A stretch of 53,609 nucleotides of DNA from Thermoanaerobaculales bacterium (GTDB lineage: Bacteria; Acidobacteriota; Thermoanaerobaculia; Thermoanaerobaculales; Sulfomarinibacteraceae), in contig JAIOSJ010000317.1 in NCBI GenBank assembly GCA_021107705.1, positions 1 to 53,609 of the forward strand, read 5' to 3'. Position 1 is the stretch's first letter; every line of letters starts with the position of its first letter. Below are positions 9,301 to 16,085 of this stretch, piece after piece. Position numbers and translations under genes: made by a program. Under the pieces are notes generated by a model. It ran no database searches, was not told the DNA's origin, and saw nothing but the letters and a program-made list of their open reading frames with translations.

Positions 9301-9515
9301 CCATCCGGTGCAGCACTCCCATCCTTGGTCACGCTGGCCGTAATCTGGACCACGGACCCCACAAAGGGATTTGGGTCGGACGCATTAAGCGCCGTGATCG
9401 ACCACGTCGCCGGCGTCACACCCGAACCCGGATCCTGTGGCCGGGAACTATCGCCCGAACAGCCTGCGGCCATCACGACCGCCAAGATTGCAATTCCGCT
9501 GAGGAACTTATTCAT
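6396..9515 (-). CDS. Large IPT/TIG-domain lipoprotein with C-terminal ASH-like domains
   Basis: A 1039-residue predicted secreted lipoprotein. The N-terminus has a basic residue, a hydrophobic stretch and a lipobox ending VMAAGC near residues 14-19. The body contains about six IPT/TIG immunoglobulin-like modules, recognisable by their opening pattern (RGAYDGGEQVLISAKGL, SGSFEGGELITLTGRAI, GASSGGETITILGRDF, AGPIDGGSQVTIFGSGF, VEGGAGTQIIIYGSGF). The last ~200 residues hold two domains of the ASPM-SPD2-Hydin/choice-of-anchor type, with repeated SNDPNSP / SNDIANTP hairpins and paired Cys (VHFCP, LQFCP). It lies directly downstream of pilQ and a small lipoprotein, 16 bases from the latter. Placement suggests a surface or secretin-associated role, but no function can be read from sequence alone. 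Confidence 0.85.
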   Translation of the reverse strand: MNKFLSGIAILAVVMAAGCSGDSSRPQDPGSGVTPATWSITALNASDPNPFVGSVVQITASVTKDGSAAPDGTTVDIIVGGPSDDAVYGLGTVGNYSYRLATSGGQVSTSLVAQTAGAYVVQAKVNTASRQTAVQYKERDQSDALQIVPPLLPNRGAYDGGEQVLISAKGLIAPVEVDFIVNGTTFPAVVDSVEESNPLSAAGSVTIRTPHVTDVDFTVSHEATLVLRGGVDTAGQQQAQLPEAFTYLAEAEFLIYQPVDPNSGSFEGGELITLTGRAIKAQAVVVFNLGGQAFEGITQSVTESLPTSGDGSIVVETPHIPPGLRPVDGNNQPIGVTIDLTVTVAADTANAQVTTVPSAFTFLPPDVPPEPIWKLLAPSFYLALPDYGASSGGETITILGRDFRAQLIGTDGVTVLDTAPAVEFVKFGDVEGVVQSVSVDGTQIQVMTPRFSITPLPDDQSVTISIRTYHSDSNGGDALGNNQFDISRANAFIVLADEPTPSITALAPIAGPIDGGSQVTIFGSGFQAPAQVTFGVLEAINVEVNDDQSLEDQDTIICVTPDYSQQGATPPLAVDVVVRNVLSGKVSNSVTFTYGDNLFITGNTPVEGGAGTQIIIYGSGFEDPLMVDFVPGTAGGGGLGSIRLEVVTVSGTELLVRFPVDAPISCTNIDGFFRMTDVESQAVAEGGTFTYLGSNPFIYGVEPIFVQEGDDGDSVSPDDIVIRGEFFNPELLVEINNFRIASDFVTVIDSGTIEVSQIPAPNDFGLVWDTSSCVTDDGLTGIRETPTLVDVTVINLPGECRETLPGGLVYEPEDPTCVVAPSINVVPPVFPDTPAGTCSAGQVMLVQNLGQGTLEVQSVTLLGRFFFDAGASSQVSGAMTVPSFGTDTSLVVHFCPDIENQIYNGEAVFVSNDPNSPTTVSLFGIELQEPLIQTAPFGHGDTWTFPLTAAGNCSPNQSLTISNNGDADLELGSIVADAPFSIVTAPLPTVISPAQNAIIELQFCPTVDDGGLQTGLLTINSNDIANTPVLINLQGQEQP

Positions 9516-9531
9516 GGCTCACAACCCCCGA

Positions 9532-10092
9532 TCAGTTACAGGAGAACCGGAATTCGACCGAGGTCGGCTCCGTGGCAACGGTCTTGCCCGAAACGGTCCG
9601 TCCGTAGATCACCAAACGCAAACTTTCTCGAATGATGGCATTGCCCGTTTCGGGATCGACACCACCATTCTCCGGAAAGAGATAATTAAAGGGAGGATCA
9701 TCGAGGAATTCCACCGGATAGACCCGGTAATTCTCTAGAATCGTCAACCCGCCCGCCTCGACGAATACACCGACATTGGTCTGCCAGCTCGGAGAAACAG
9801 TGGTCCCACCATCGATTCTGGAGGGAGTAATCTCCCAGGTTCGTAGATTTACGTCCTGATTTGACGATAAATTGGTTCCGGGACTCTTGGGTTTGCTCTC
9901 GATTTCCATCTTCACGATGGTCAGGTCGGCACCGCTGTTGGCGGTGCATACGTTGACCTCGGGGTTGTGTTCCTTCACCTCGACGGTGAGAAAGACAACT
10001 GCTTCGGTATTGTCCAATGACGATGAGCCACCGCAACCGGCGGAGAGTACCAGGAGACCGGCGAGGGCGCCGAGTGTGAGCAGGCGATGCAT
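9532..10092 (-). CDS. Small lipoprotein downstream of pilQ, function unknown
   Basis: A 186-residue protein with a clear lipoprotein signal: MHRLLTLGALAGLLVLSAGC, with lipidation expected at Cys20, then a short Gly/Ser linker. The rest is predicted beta-rich, with two further Cys residues (near 48 and at the penultimate position) that could pair outside the cytoplasm. I do not recognise a family. It lies 12 bases after the pilQ stop and 16 bases before the IPT lipoprotein. This spacing and the shared lipoprotein targeting suggest an outer-membrane accessory to the secretin, possibly pilotin-like in role, but it has no TPR and is not a PilF/PilW homologue. Confidence 0.75.
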   Translation of the reverse strand: MHRLLTLGALAGLLVLSAGCGGSSSLDNTEAVVFLTVEVKEHNPEVNVCTANSGADLTIVKMEIESKPKSPGTNLSSNQDVNLRTWEITPSRIDGGTTVSPSWQTNVGVFVEAGGLTILENYRVYPVEFLDDPPFNYLFPENGGVDPETGNAIIRESLRLVIYGRTVSGKTVATEPTSVEFRFSCN

Positions 10093-10104
10093 GCTTCTCC
10101 TCCC

Positions 10105-12561
10105 TCAGTATTTCACGATTCGCGGCGTGATGAAGATGAGGAGTTCATCATGCCGAAGGTTATTCGCCTTTTGGCGGAAAAGATGGCCGAGGACCGGAAT
10201 TCTCCACAATCCCGGCACGCGGTTTTCTTGCTGCTGATCATCGATTTGGTAGATCCCTCCGATGACGGTTGTACCACCATCGCGGACAAGCAACTCAGTC
10301 TGAGCGTCCCGCGTCTGGATCGGAGCGTTGTTGCCTCCGGTGATCTGACCCGCCTGCAGCGGCTGCTGCTTACGAATATCGATCTCCAGATTAACGGTGC
10401 CTTCAGCGGTGATCTGGGGCGTAACCTCGAGCTTCAGGGTCGCGTCAACATACGTCACGGTAACGGTGTTGTTGGCGATGGTCTGTACCGGAATCTGCAG
10501 TCCGGAACGGATAGAAGCTGTCTTGAGGTTCTGCGTAGTCACCCGAGGAGTACTGACGATCTTGGCATCGCCTTGGCTTTCGGCTGCGGCCAGCAAAAAG
10601 TCGAGGTTGAAGGTGTTCAGAATGTCGGCAAAGGTGAAGGCAAGAAGCGCGTTCTGGCCGGCGCCCTGGAGATTGACAGCACCGTCTGCGGTCACTGAAT
10701 TCGGAAAACGGAGGCCGGTATCATTCCCATGCTCGGCATCCATCACGCCGGAGAATCCCCAGCTCACACCGAGTTCCTGGGAAAATGACCGGGTTGTTTC
10801 AACGATCCGACCCTCGATCAACACCTGCGGTGTCGGTTGGTCAAGCGTCTCGATCAGACGAAGAATGCCCTCGACTCGATCGATGGTGTCACGAATGATC
10901 AGCGTGTTGGTCCGATCGTCCACCACAACCGATCCACGCTCGGACATCAAATAGGAGTCCCCGGAAAGCAAAGATTTAACGTCCTGCGACTTCGCGTAGG
11001 ACACGGGTTTGACCACAGTTTTCAACGGTAGGGCCGTTTCCTGCTCCGCGAGATACCGAGCGCGTTCGTTTTTCTCGGCAATGAGCTTTCTCACCGTAGA
11101 GACCCGCAGTACGCTGTTCTCAAGCAGGTAGTCAAGACCGTTGATGCGCAAGATCAAGTCCAACGCCTGATCCCACGGCACATCCCGAAGCTCAACGGTG
11201 ACCGAACCTTGTACCTCTGGGTCGATCACAATGTTCAGCCGAGTCAAGGCCGAAAAGGTCTTGAGAACGTCCTTGATGTCGGCATCCTTGAGGGTCAAGC
11301 TGATGGGATCACCGGTGAACTGGACCTCATCGGTATCGACCTCGGTCGACTCGTAGGTGTTCGATCCCGACGCCACGTCGAATTCTTGAGCGGCCGCCGC
11401 TTCCTCGATCAGTTGAGATGGGTCAGCAACCCAGGGATTACGTTCCGGTAATTCCACGGCCTCTTCGAAAATGGCTGTGACCTGTGATGGACCTGGGATC
11501 TCCGCCGCCACCGGCACATTGTCCGGGAACTCGAAAATACTCGAATCCAGCGAGTCCGCGGTCCTTTCCGAAGGGTCGGAATCCGGAATATTGGTGATGA
11601 CCGGAATCTCCCCAGTAACAACCGAAACCTGGCTGGCTGCGTTGATATTGGTAATTGTCGGGCTACCCGAAGGCGGTTGGTTCGCTACCGAAGCGCCGCT
11701 GGTGCTTCCCACATACAACAACGCACCATCGGCGGTTGATTTCAGTTCGAAGTCCGCAGGGCCCTCAAGATCGACAACCAATCTGGTGACCGGAATCGGG
11801 CGGGCCTGATGCTGCGCCACCCGAACCTGGCGAACCAGGGTTGAATGGACAGGGTAGACATAGCGCTCAACCCTATTGACGACACCTTCGAGATCGACGA
11901 CGAGACGATCTGGAGAAGGCAACGTAAAGGAACGCCCCTGGAGAGCGGCCCCACCGATGAGTCTCACCACAGCGCCTTCACCGCTGCGAGTCACCTCCAC
12001 CGCCGTTAGGTCGGCAGATTGGGCGACGGCGGCTTCTGCGTGAGCCGGCTCGACCCGCTCCCGAGCGACAACCGCCGGAAGCTCCGCCAGGTCCGTCGGC
12101 GCCGGTTCAACGACGACCCCTACGGCCTGAGGTGCTCCGCTTTCCGAAACACTGAGGTCCAGAAAGGCGAATCGAAGTGTGATTCCCTGGTCAGTTGCAG
12201 CCAAATCGAGCCGGGCCGGCTCGGCGAGTCGCACCAAGAGGCGGGAGTGGTGCTTACCGAACTCTTCGACATGACTCAATTCTGCGGCCTCGATCCCGAT
12301 TGCGGGATCACTCAGCATCGCCAGCGAATCACTCCAAGTGGCCTCGGGCATCTCGACAATCCACACGCCGGGCTGCGGCGAATAGTGAACCGTCTCCAAA
12401 CCATCGGTAGCCCAGAGGTGGATGATCGGACCCTGGCTTCCACTTTCGGCAACCATATCCCGGACAACCGGGACAGGATCTGCCGAAGAGACGCCGGAAC
12501 CGATCCCCAGCACCACGAGTCCGACCGCGACCACCAGGATGCGGACGTTCTTGCTCATCAT
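10105..12561 (-). CDS. pilQ: Type IV pilus secretin PilQ
   Basis: This ~818-residue secretin forms the outer-membrane channel for the pilus. Domains in order: signal peptide; two AMIN domains (about 35-110 and 185-285, the second with LVVDLEGVVNRVERYVYPV) that bind peptidoglycan; a variable linker; the STN/N0 domain (ISLTLKDADIKDVLKTFSAL); an N1 domain (VVDDRTNTLIIRDTIDRVEGIL); and the secretin beta-domain, with QVLIEGRIVE, IVSTPRVTTQN, TELLVRDGGTTVIGGIY and VPGLWRIPVLGHLFR, ending HDELLIFITPRIVKY. The longest frame starts at 12579, but ATG at 12561, preceded by GGGGGA with five bases spacing, places the signal peptide better. It follows pilP by about 30 bases. Confidence 0.96.
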   Translation of the reverse strand: MMSKNVRILVVAVGLVVLGIGSGVSSADPVPVVRDMVAESGSQGPIIHLWATDGLETVHYSPQPGVWIVEMPEATWSDSLAMLSDPAIGIEAAELSHVEEFGKHHSRLLVRLAEPARLDLAATDQGITLRFAFLDLSVSESGAPQAVGVVVEPAPTDLAELPAVVARERVEPAHAEAAVAQSADLTAVEVTRSGEGAVVRLIGGAALQGRSFTLPSPDRLVVDLEGVVNRVERYVYPVHSTLVRQVRVAQHQARPIPVTRLVVDLEGPADFELKSTADGALLYVGSTSGASVANQPPSGSPTITNINAASQVSVVTGEIPVITNIPDSDPSERTADSLDSSIFEFPDNVPVAAEIPGPSQVTAIFEEAVELPERNPWVADPSQLIEEAAAAQEFDVASGSNTYESTEVDTDEVQFTGDPISLTLKDADIKDVLKTFSALTRLNIVIDPEVQGSVTVELRDVPWDQALDLILRINGLDYLLENSVLRVSTVRKLIAEKNERARYLAEQETALPLKTVVKPVSYAKSQDVKSLLSGDSYLMSERGSVVVDDRTNTLIIRDTIDRVEGILRLIETLDQPTPQVLIEGRIVETTRSFSQELGVSWGFSGVMDAEHGNDTGLRFPNSVTADGAVNLQGAGQNALLAFTFADILNTFNLDFLLAAAESQGDAKIVSTPRVTTQNLKTASIRSGLQIPVQTIANNTVTVTYVDATLKLEVTPQITAEGTVNLEIDIRKQQPLQAGQITGGNNAPIQTRDAQTELLVRDGGTTVIGGIYQIDDQQQENRVPGLWRIPVLGHLFRQKANNLRHDELLIFITPRIVKY

Positions 12562-12590
12562 GCCATCCCCCAATTCCATCCTTACTCCAC

Positions 12591-13118
12591 CTAATCCGAA
12601 AGCTTCCGAACGACCTCTTCATAGGGCCGCACTTGCTTTGGATCATTTACTTGTTGACGGAAAACCACCCTGTCCAGCTGAATTTCTTTAACTTCACCAT
12701 TGAAGAGAGCCGTACCGGGGCGAATGATATACGAAATGTTGTCACGACCCAGAACAAAGGCCAGAATTCCGGTCGGTGCTTCGATGATCCCTTCGAGGAC
12801 CAACTCTTCGACCATCATTCCCGGAAGACCTGGCGGACGAACCCGCGCGGCTTCATCGTCCTCAGCTTCAAGACCCAGTAGGAGAGAGCGGAAGGGGTCT
12901 CTCCGGCCAGTCGGGTCATACCCTGCAAACTCACCCTGTCGCACTTCCCGGTCACCACGCAGGATCTGATCGATACGGGAAACATCGACTTTTTCAGCCT
13001 CTTGGAGCACCTCGGCGTCATCGAGAATGTTTTCTTCTTCCTGAGCCATCGCCACCGGCGCAAGGACCAAGAGAAACGCGACCGCCAAGCACCACGGACC
13101 GAACGTCTTTTTCATCAT
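12591..13118 (-). CDS. pilP: Type IV pilus assembly lipoprotein/periplasmic protein PilP
   Basis: A 175-residue PilP-family protein that links the PilN-PilO inner-membrane complex to the PilQ secretin. The N-terminal signal peptide (MMKKTFGPWCLAVAFLLVLA...) lacks a standard lipobox with Cys at the cleavage site, so it may be processed by signal peptidase I rather than lipidated. A central YDPTGRRDPFRSLL is the PilP hallmark, and the HR domain follows with LEGIIEAPTGILAFV and YIIRPGTALFNGEVKEI. The start overlaps the pilO stop by 4 bases (ATGA), so the two are translationally coupled. The gene order pilM-N-O-P-Q is the canonical one. Confidence 0.92.
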   Translation of the reverse strand: MMKKTFGPWCLAVAFLLVLAPVAMAQEEENILDDAEVLQEAEKVDVSRIDQILRGDREVRQGEFAGYDPTGRRDPFRSLLLGLEAEDDEAARVRPPGLPGMMVEELVLEGIIEAPTGILAFVLGRDNISYIIRPGTALFNGEVKEIQLDRVVFRQQVNDPKQVRPYEEVVRKLSD

Positions 13119-13690
13119 GGCGTCCCCCCCGTATCTTCCTTGTAAATGAAGGTTCGCTGGGTGAAGGATGCCTTGATGGTGTAGGAACCGCCCTTTTTGG
13201 ACATCGGTTTGACGCTCAGCTCATCGACGTTGATGATCCGGGAGAAGCGACTCAAACGATCGAAGAAGCGGCCCAATTCGTGGTAGGTCCCGTCAAGCTC
13301 GACCTTGATCGGCCATTCGTAATAATAATCACGGTCCTCAAAAGCGCCGGGAATAAACCGAACGAGCCTGAAGGAACCGAGTTCATTCAGTTGTTTGAGG
13401 CGCTTGATCAAGGTCGGCGTCTCTTTCTCAGTCGGCAAGATCCTCGTCAGACGATCCAGTTCCAGTCGGTAGTTTCGAATCTCTTCCTCAAGCTTGGGAA
13501 GATCGGCCTTGGCCTGGCGGCCCTTTTCGATTTCTCGCTCCAGACCGTCAATCTTTCCCTGCAGGTCAACGATTTTGGTCTGCATTTCCTTGAAGAAGTA
13601 CGTATGCATCACGAAGAAAATCACAACACCGAGGACCACGCCGACAATGAGCGGCACGTACCAGGGCTTGTCGTTGAGATCGATCGCCAT
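13115..13690 (-). CDS. pilO: Type IV pilus inner-membrane protein PilO
   Basis: A 191-residue bitopic membrane protein. A short cytoplasmic segment (IDLNDKPWY) precedes one transmembrane helix (VPLIVGVVLGVVIFFVMHTYF), then a coiled coil (residues ~35-80) and a periplasmic ferredoxin-like domain with the PilO features FRLVRFIPGAFEDRDYYYEWP and DGTYHELGRFFDRLSRFSRI. It heterodimerises with PilN and holds PilM and PilP in the alignment complex. Length is typical. It follows pilN by 21 bases and overlaps pilP by 4. Confidence 0.93.
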   Translation of the reverse strand: MAIDLNDKPWYVPLIVGVVLGVVIFFVMHTYFFKEMQTKIVDLQGKIDGLEREIEKGRQAKADLPKLEEEIRNYRLELDRLTRILPTEKETPTLIKRLKQLNELGSFRLVRFIPGAFEDRDYYYEWPIKVELDGTYHELGRFFDRLSRFSRIINVDELSVKPMSKKGGSYTIKASFTQRTFIYKEDTGGTP

Positions 13691-13711
13691 GGTCTCTGTT
13701 CCCTCCCGTCC

Positions 13712-14311
13712 TCAGCTCGCGGTCGCACCCTGAACGGATGCGATCCCAGAAGGCGAATAGGTGAAATTACACTCGAGTTTGAAACTGAAGGAGTCTTGCT
13801 TGGCACGCTGCATGTTCACCAAGGTCGGCTCCGCAAAAAAGGGCGATGCGTGAAGGTTCGAAATATAGGTAGCGATCGCATTCTCGTCGAGCGCCATTCC
13901 ATTCAATGTCAGATGTGTGCCCTTGAAGGTCAACGACGTAAACCAAACCAGATCCGGAAGCGTCTTGGAGATTTCATCCAGGATCCGAACCGGCCCCTGT
14001 TGCTTCTCTTTGAGTTGGCGAATGGTGTCGATCTTGGTCCGAAGCTGCTCCCGCTTGGTTTCGAGTTCCACGACCTTGTCGATGTACTGCTGCAGATCAT
14101 CCCGCTCAGCGCGACGCACCGCCTCAGTTGCTCTCAAGCTGTTGACTTCACTGTTGAGCAGAAACCATCGAGCACCGGTGACCAGCAGCGCAACCGCCAA
14201 CACCGCCAGAAGAATGATGTCGCCTTGCTTGGCGCCGAGTGAGATCCCGGGCCCTTTTCGTCTGGTTGCGGCGACTGTAGGCTCATCGGAAATTAGGTTG
14301 ATTTTGATCAT
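13712..14311 (-). CDS. pilN: Type IV pilus inner-membrane protein PilN
   Basis: A 199-residue membrane protein starting MIKINLI, the conserved PilN N-terminal motif that docks into PilM. One transmembrane helix follows at about residues 30-50 (IILLAVLAVALLVTGARWF), then a coiled coil and a ferredoxin-like periplasmic domain with LPDLVWFTSLTF. It partners PilO. The stop is followed after 21 bases by pilO and the start is 4 bases after the pilM stop. The N-terminal cytoplasmic tail of ~28 residues is slightly longer than in proteobacterial PilN. Confidence 0.92.
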   Translation of the reverse strand: MIKINLISDEPTVAATRRKGPGISLGAKQGDIILLAVLAVALLVTGARWFLLNSEVNSLRATEAVRRAERDDLQQYIDKVVELETKREQLRTKIDTIRQLKEKQQGPVRILDEISKTLPDLVWFTSLTFKGTHLTLNGMALDENAIATYISNLHASPFFAEPTLVNMQRAKQDSFSFKLECNFTYSPSGIASVQGATAS

Positions 14312-14315
14312 TTCC

Positions 14316-15368
14316 TTAATCTCCGACTGTCCGGACCGCCAGGCCGACAGCCACCGTCATGGCAGAGGCATTCCGGCTGATCCACTCGGGATCAAAGTCC
14401 GACTCGCTGTAACGAATGTTTCGAAATGGATTCAGAATCTCAACATCGGCCTGAAATCGCTCCTTGATGACTTCGTCCAGGTTCACGGTCTTCGAAGCGC
14501 CCCCGGAGAGCACGATCCGCTCGACCCGATCCACCGCCGAGGTCGCCAAGAAAAATTTGATGGTCTTGTCCAACTCGGAGGCGAGGTCCTCGGAAACACT
14601 GTTCAAAACCCCAAGAACCTGCTGGAGACTGTGGTCTTCGACTCGATCGCCGAGCTTCAGTCGCTCGGCATCCTCGCGCGGGAGATTGAGTTCCCTTTGA
14701 ATGGCCTCGGTGTATTGATTGCCGGCGAACGCAACATCCCGCCAGAAAATAGAGGCGCCATTGTGCAAAATGCTGATGTTCATCACCGAGGCGCCGATGT
14801 TCACCAGCGCGATGGTCTCCGGGTCGAGACCATAATTGATCTCGAAGGCATTCTGAACCGCAAATACATCGACATCGACAAGCACCGGTTGCCGACCGGC
14901 CTGAACGATCACCGAGGTGTAATCGGCGATACGATCGTTCTTCACAGCCACCAGCAGGACATCCATGTTTTCGCCGCCCCCGCCGTCGTCGAGAATCTGA
15001 TAGTCAAGATTCACATCATTGATGTCGAAAGGGATGTACTGCTCGGCCTCCCACTGGATGCTCTCCGCCAGCTCTTCTTGACTCATGGTCGGCAACTCGA
15101 TCTTCTTGATGATCACGGAGTGGCCCGAGAGAGATCCCCCAAAGTTCTGATTCTGGACTCCGTTCTCGGAGATCAATCGGGAAACCGCCTCCACAACCAG
15201 CGAGGAGTCCATGATCGCTCCGTCCACGATGGCCTCGGGAGAAAGCTCTGCGATGGCCGCGTGCTGGAGCTGAAATTCTCCGTTCTTCAGTGGCTTGAGT
15301 TCCACAAGCTTCACTGCAGACGTTCCCACATCGCAGCCGACAACCTGTTTTTTACGTTTTCCAAACAC
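14316..15368 (-). CDS. pilM: Type IV pilus assembly ATPase-fold protein PilM
   Basis: A 350-residue actin/FtsA-like cytoplasmic protein. The phosphate-1 motif VVGCDVGTSAVKLVEL starts at residue 8, SIQWEAEQYIPFDINDVNLDYQIL is the PilM signature near 105-128, and the adenosine motif IVLSGGASKTVNLDEVI is near 286. PilM binds the N-terminal peptide of PilN and couples the alignment complex to cytoplasmic motors. The start is GTG at 15368 with GGAGTGAGGG upstream. It is the first gene of the pilMNOPQ operon; a plausible promoter lies about 60 bases upstream. Confidence 0.95.
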   Translation of the reverse strand: MFGKRKKQVVGCDVGTSAVKLVELKPLKNGEFQLQHAAIAELSPEAIVDGAIMDSSLVVEAVSRLISENGVQNQNFGGSLSGHSVIIKKIELPTMSQEELAESIQWEAEQYIPFDINDVNLDYQILDDGGGGENMDVLLVAVKNDRIADYTSVIVQAGRQPVLVDVDVFAVQNAFEINYGLDPETIALVNIGASVMNISILHNGASIFWRDVAFAGNQYTEAIQRELNLPREDAERLKLGDRVEDHSLQQVLGVLNSVSEDLASELDKTIKFFLATSAVDRVERIVLSGGASKTVNLDEVIKERFQADVEILNPFRNIRYSESDFDPEWISRNASAMTVAVGLAVRTVGD

Positions 15369-15425
15369 GGTTTAAACCCTCACTCCGACGGTTTCGTAAT
15401 AGTAGACCATGTCTCCTCTGAATCG

Positions 15426-15454
15426 AGGCTACCAAGGGTCTCTACTACTGTCAA
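15426..15454 (-). promoter_or_regulatory. Candidate sigma-70-type promoter for the pil operon
   Basis: On the minus strand a TTGACA hexamer (15449-15454) is followed after 17 bases by TAGCCT (15426-15431), a weak -10 element. It lies about 58 bases upstream of the pilM start, in the gap before the 179-bp repeat copy. The -35 box is perfect; the -10 matches only in TA....T. No RpoN-type (GG/GC) element was recognised. Confidence 0.35.
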
Positions 15455-15589
15455 GAACTTGTACTCCAGCAATATAGCTCTTGTGCGGTCCGTCACAACC
15501 CGCCCACGATGTCATTCGGCGGTCGGGCACGACAAAACGCCGCGAGTCCGGAAGGTCGCGGTGCACAGGAAATCTGAAATGTGGGTCCA

Positions 15590-15768
15590 GCCGTAATATC
15601 CCACCGAGCTTCGTAACGAAGGCGACAAAGAGTAGTTAGATATTGCGTTTTTCGGAAATCGGGCGACATAGTCGCAGGATCACTCCGTCGAGGAGAACGA
15701 TGTGCGAAAAGTACAACAGATGACTGCCAGGAGCCACCCGCAGTAGACAACTGGTGAGATTATGTGGG
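15590..15768 (+). repeat. 179-bp MITE-like repeat, diverged copy
   Basis: This stretch aligns without a gap to 25636-25814 (constant offset of 10046) at roughly 80 percent identity over the central 158 bases, counted by eye. The right end CTGGTGAGA is identical in both copies; the left terminal repeat is degraded here. It fills most of the gap between pilM and rpmB and ends two bases before the rpmB stop codon. No transposase is encoded. The minus strand is open for ~40 codons in both copies, but this is more likely chance than a gene. It may serve as the rpmB transcript's 3' region. Confidence 0.7.
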
Positions 15769-15769
15769 G

Positions 15770-15967
15770 CTAGATTCGCGGGGCTTTAATGACGTTTCCC
15801 GACCGAATGCAACGGGTGCAAGCCTTCACGTACTTGGGCGCACCGTCAATCATTGCACGTACGCGCTGCAGATTGGGCAACCACCGCCGCTTGGAGAGGT
15901 TGTGAGCGTGGGAAATTTTGTGGCCCGTGATCGGACCCTTGCCGCAGATATCACATCGCTGCGCCAT
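15770..15967 (-). CDS. rpmB: 50S ribosomal protein L28
   Basis: A 65-residue large-subunit ribosomal protein, MAQRCDICGKGPITGHKISHAHN, with the L28 core KRRWLPNLQRVRA and a second Cys pair CTRC, giving the four-Cys zinc-binding (C+) form. The open frame extends to 16015, but the true start is ATG at 15967. A GAGGAGG ribosome site lies upstream, and the protein then begins at the conserved MA.RC.. of the family. It stands alone on the minus strand between the RSH gene and the repeat element. Confidence 0.95.
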   Translation of the reverse strand: MAQRCDICGKGPITGHKISHAHNLSKRRWLPNLQRVRAMIDGAPKYVKACTRCIRSGNVIKAPRI

Positions 15968-16085
15968 GGTAGTCGTCCTCCTCAGCCCCGAAACCGGGGC
16001 CAGCTTTAATACCACAGACGTGACGAGGAGTCAAAGAAACAGGGCCAAAAAATCGCGATTCTCCATCTATTGTGACAACTGAGCG

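Noticed and set aside
15493-15750. Minus-strand open frame in the repeat, with a related frame at 25647-25859
   Set aside because: Shared residues (SVVLFA.RSPRRS) follow from nucleotide identity of the repeat; no start site is shared and length differs, so a small gene is not supported.
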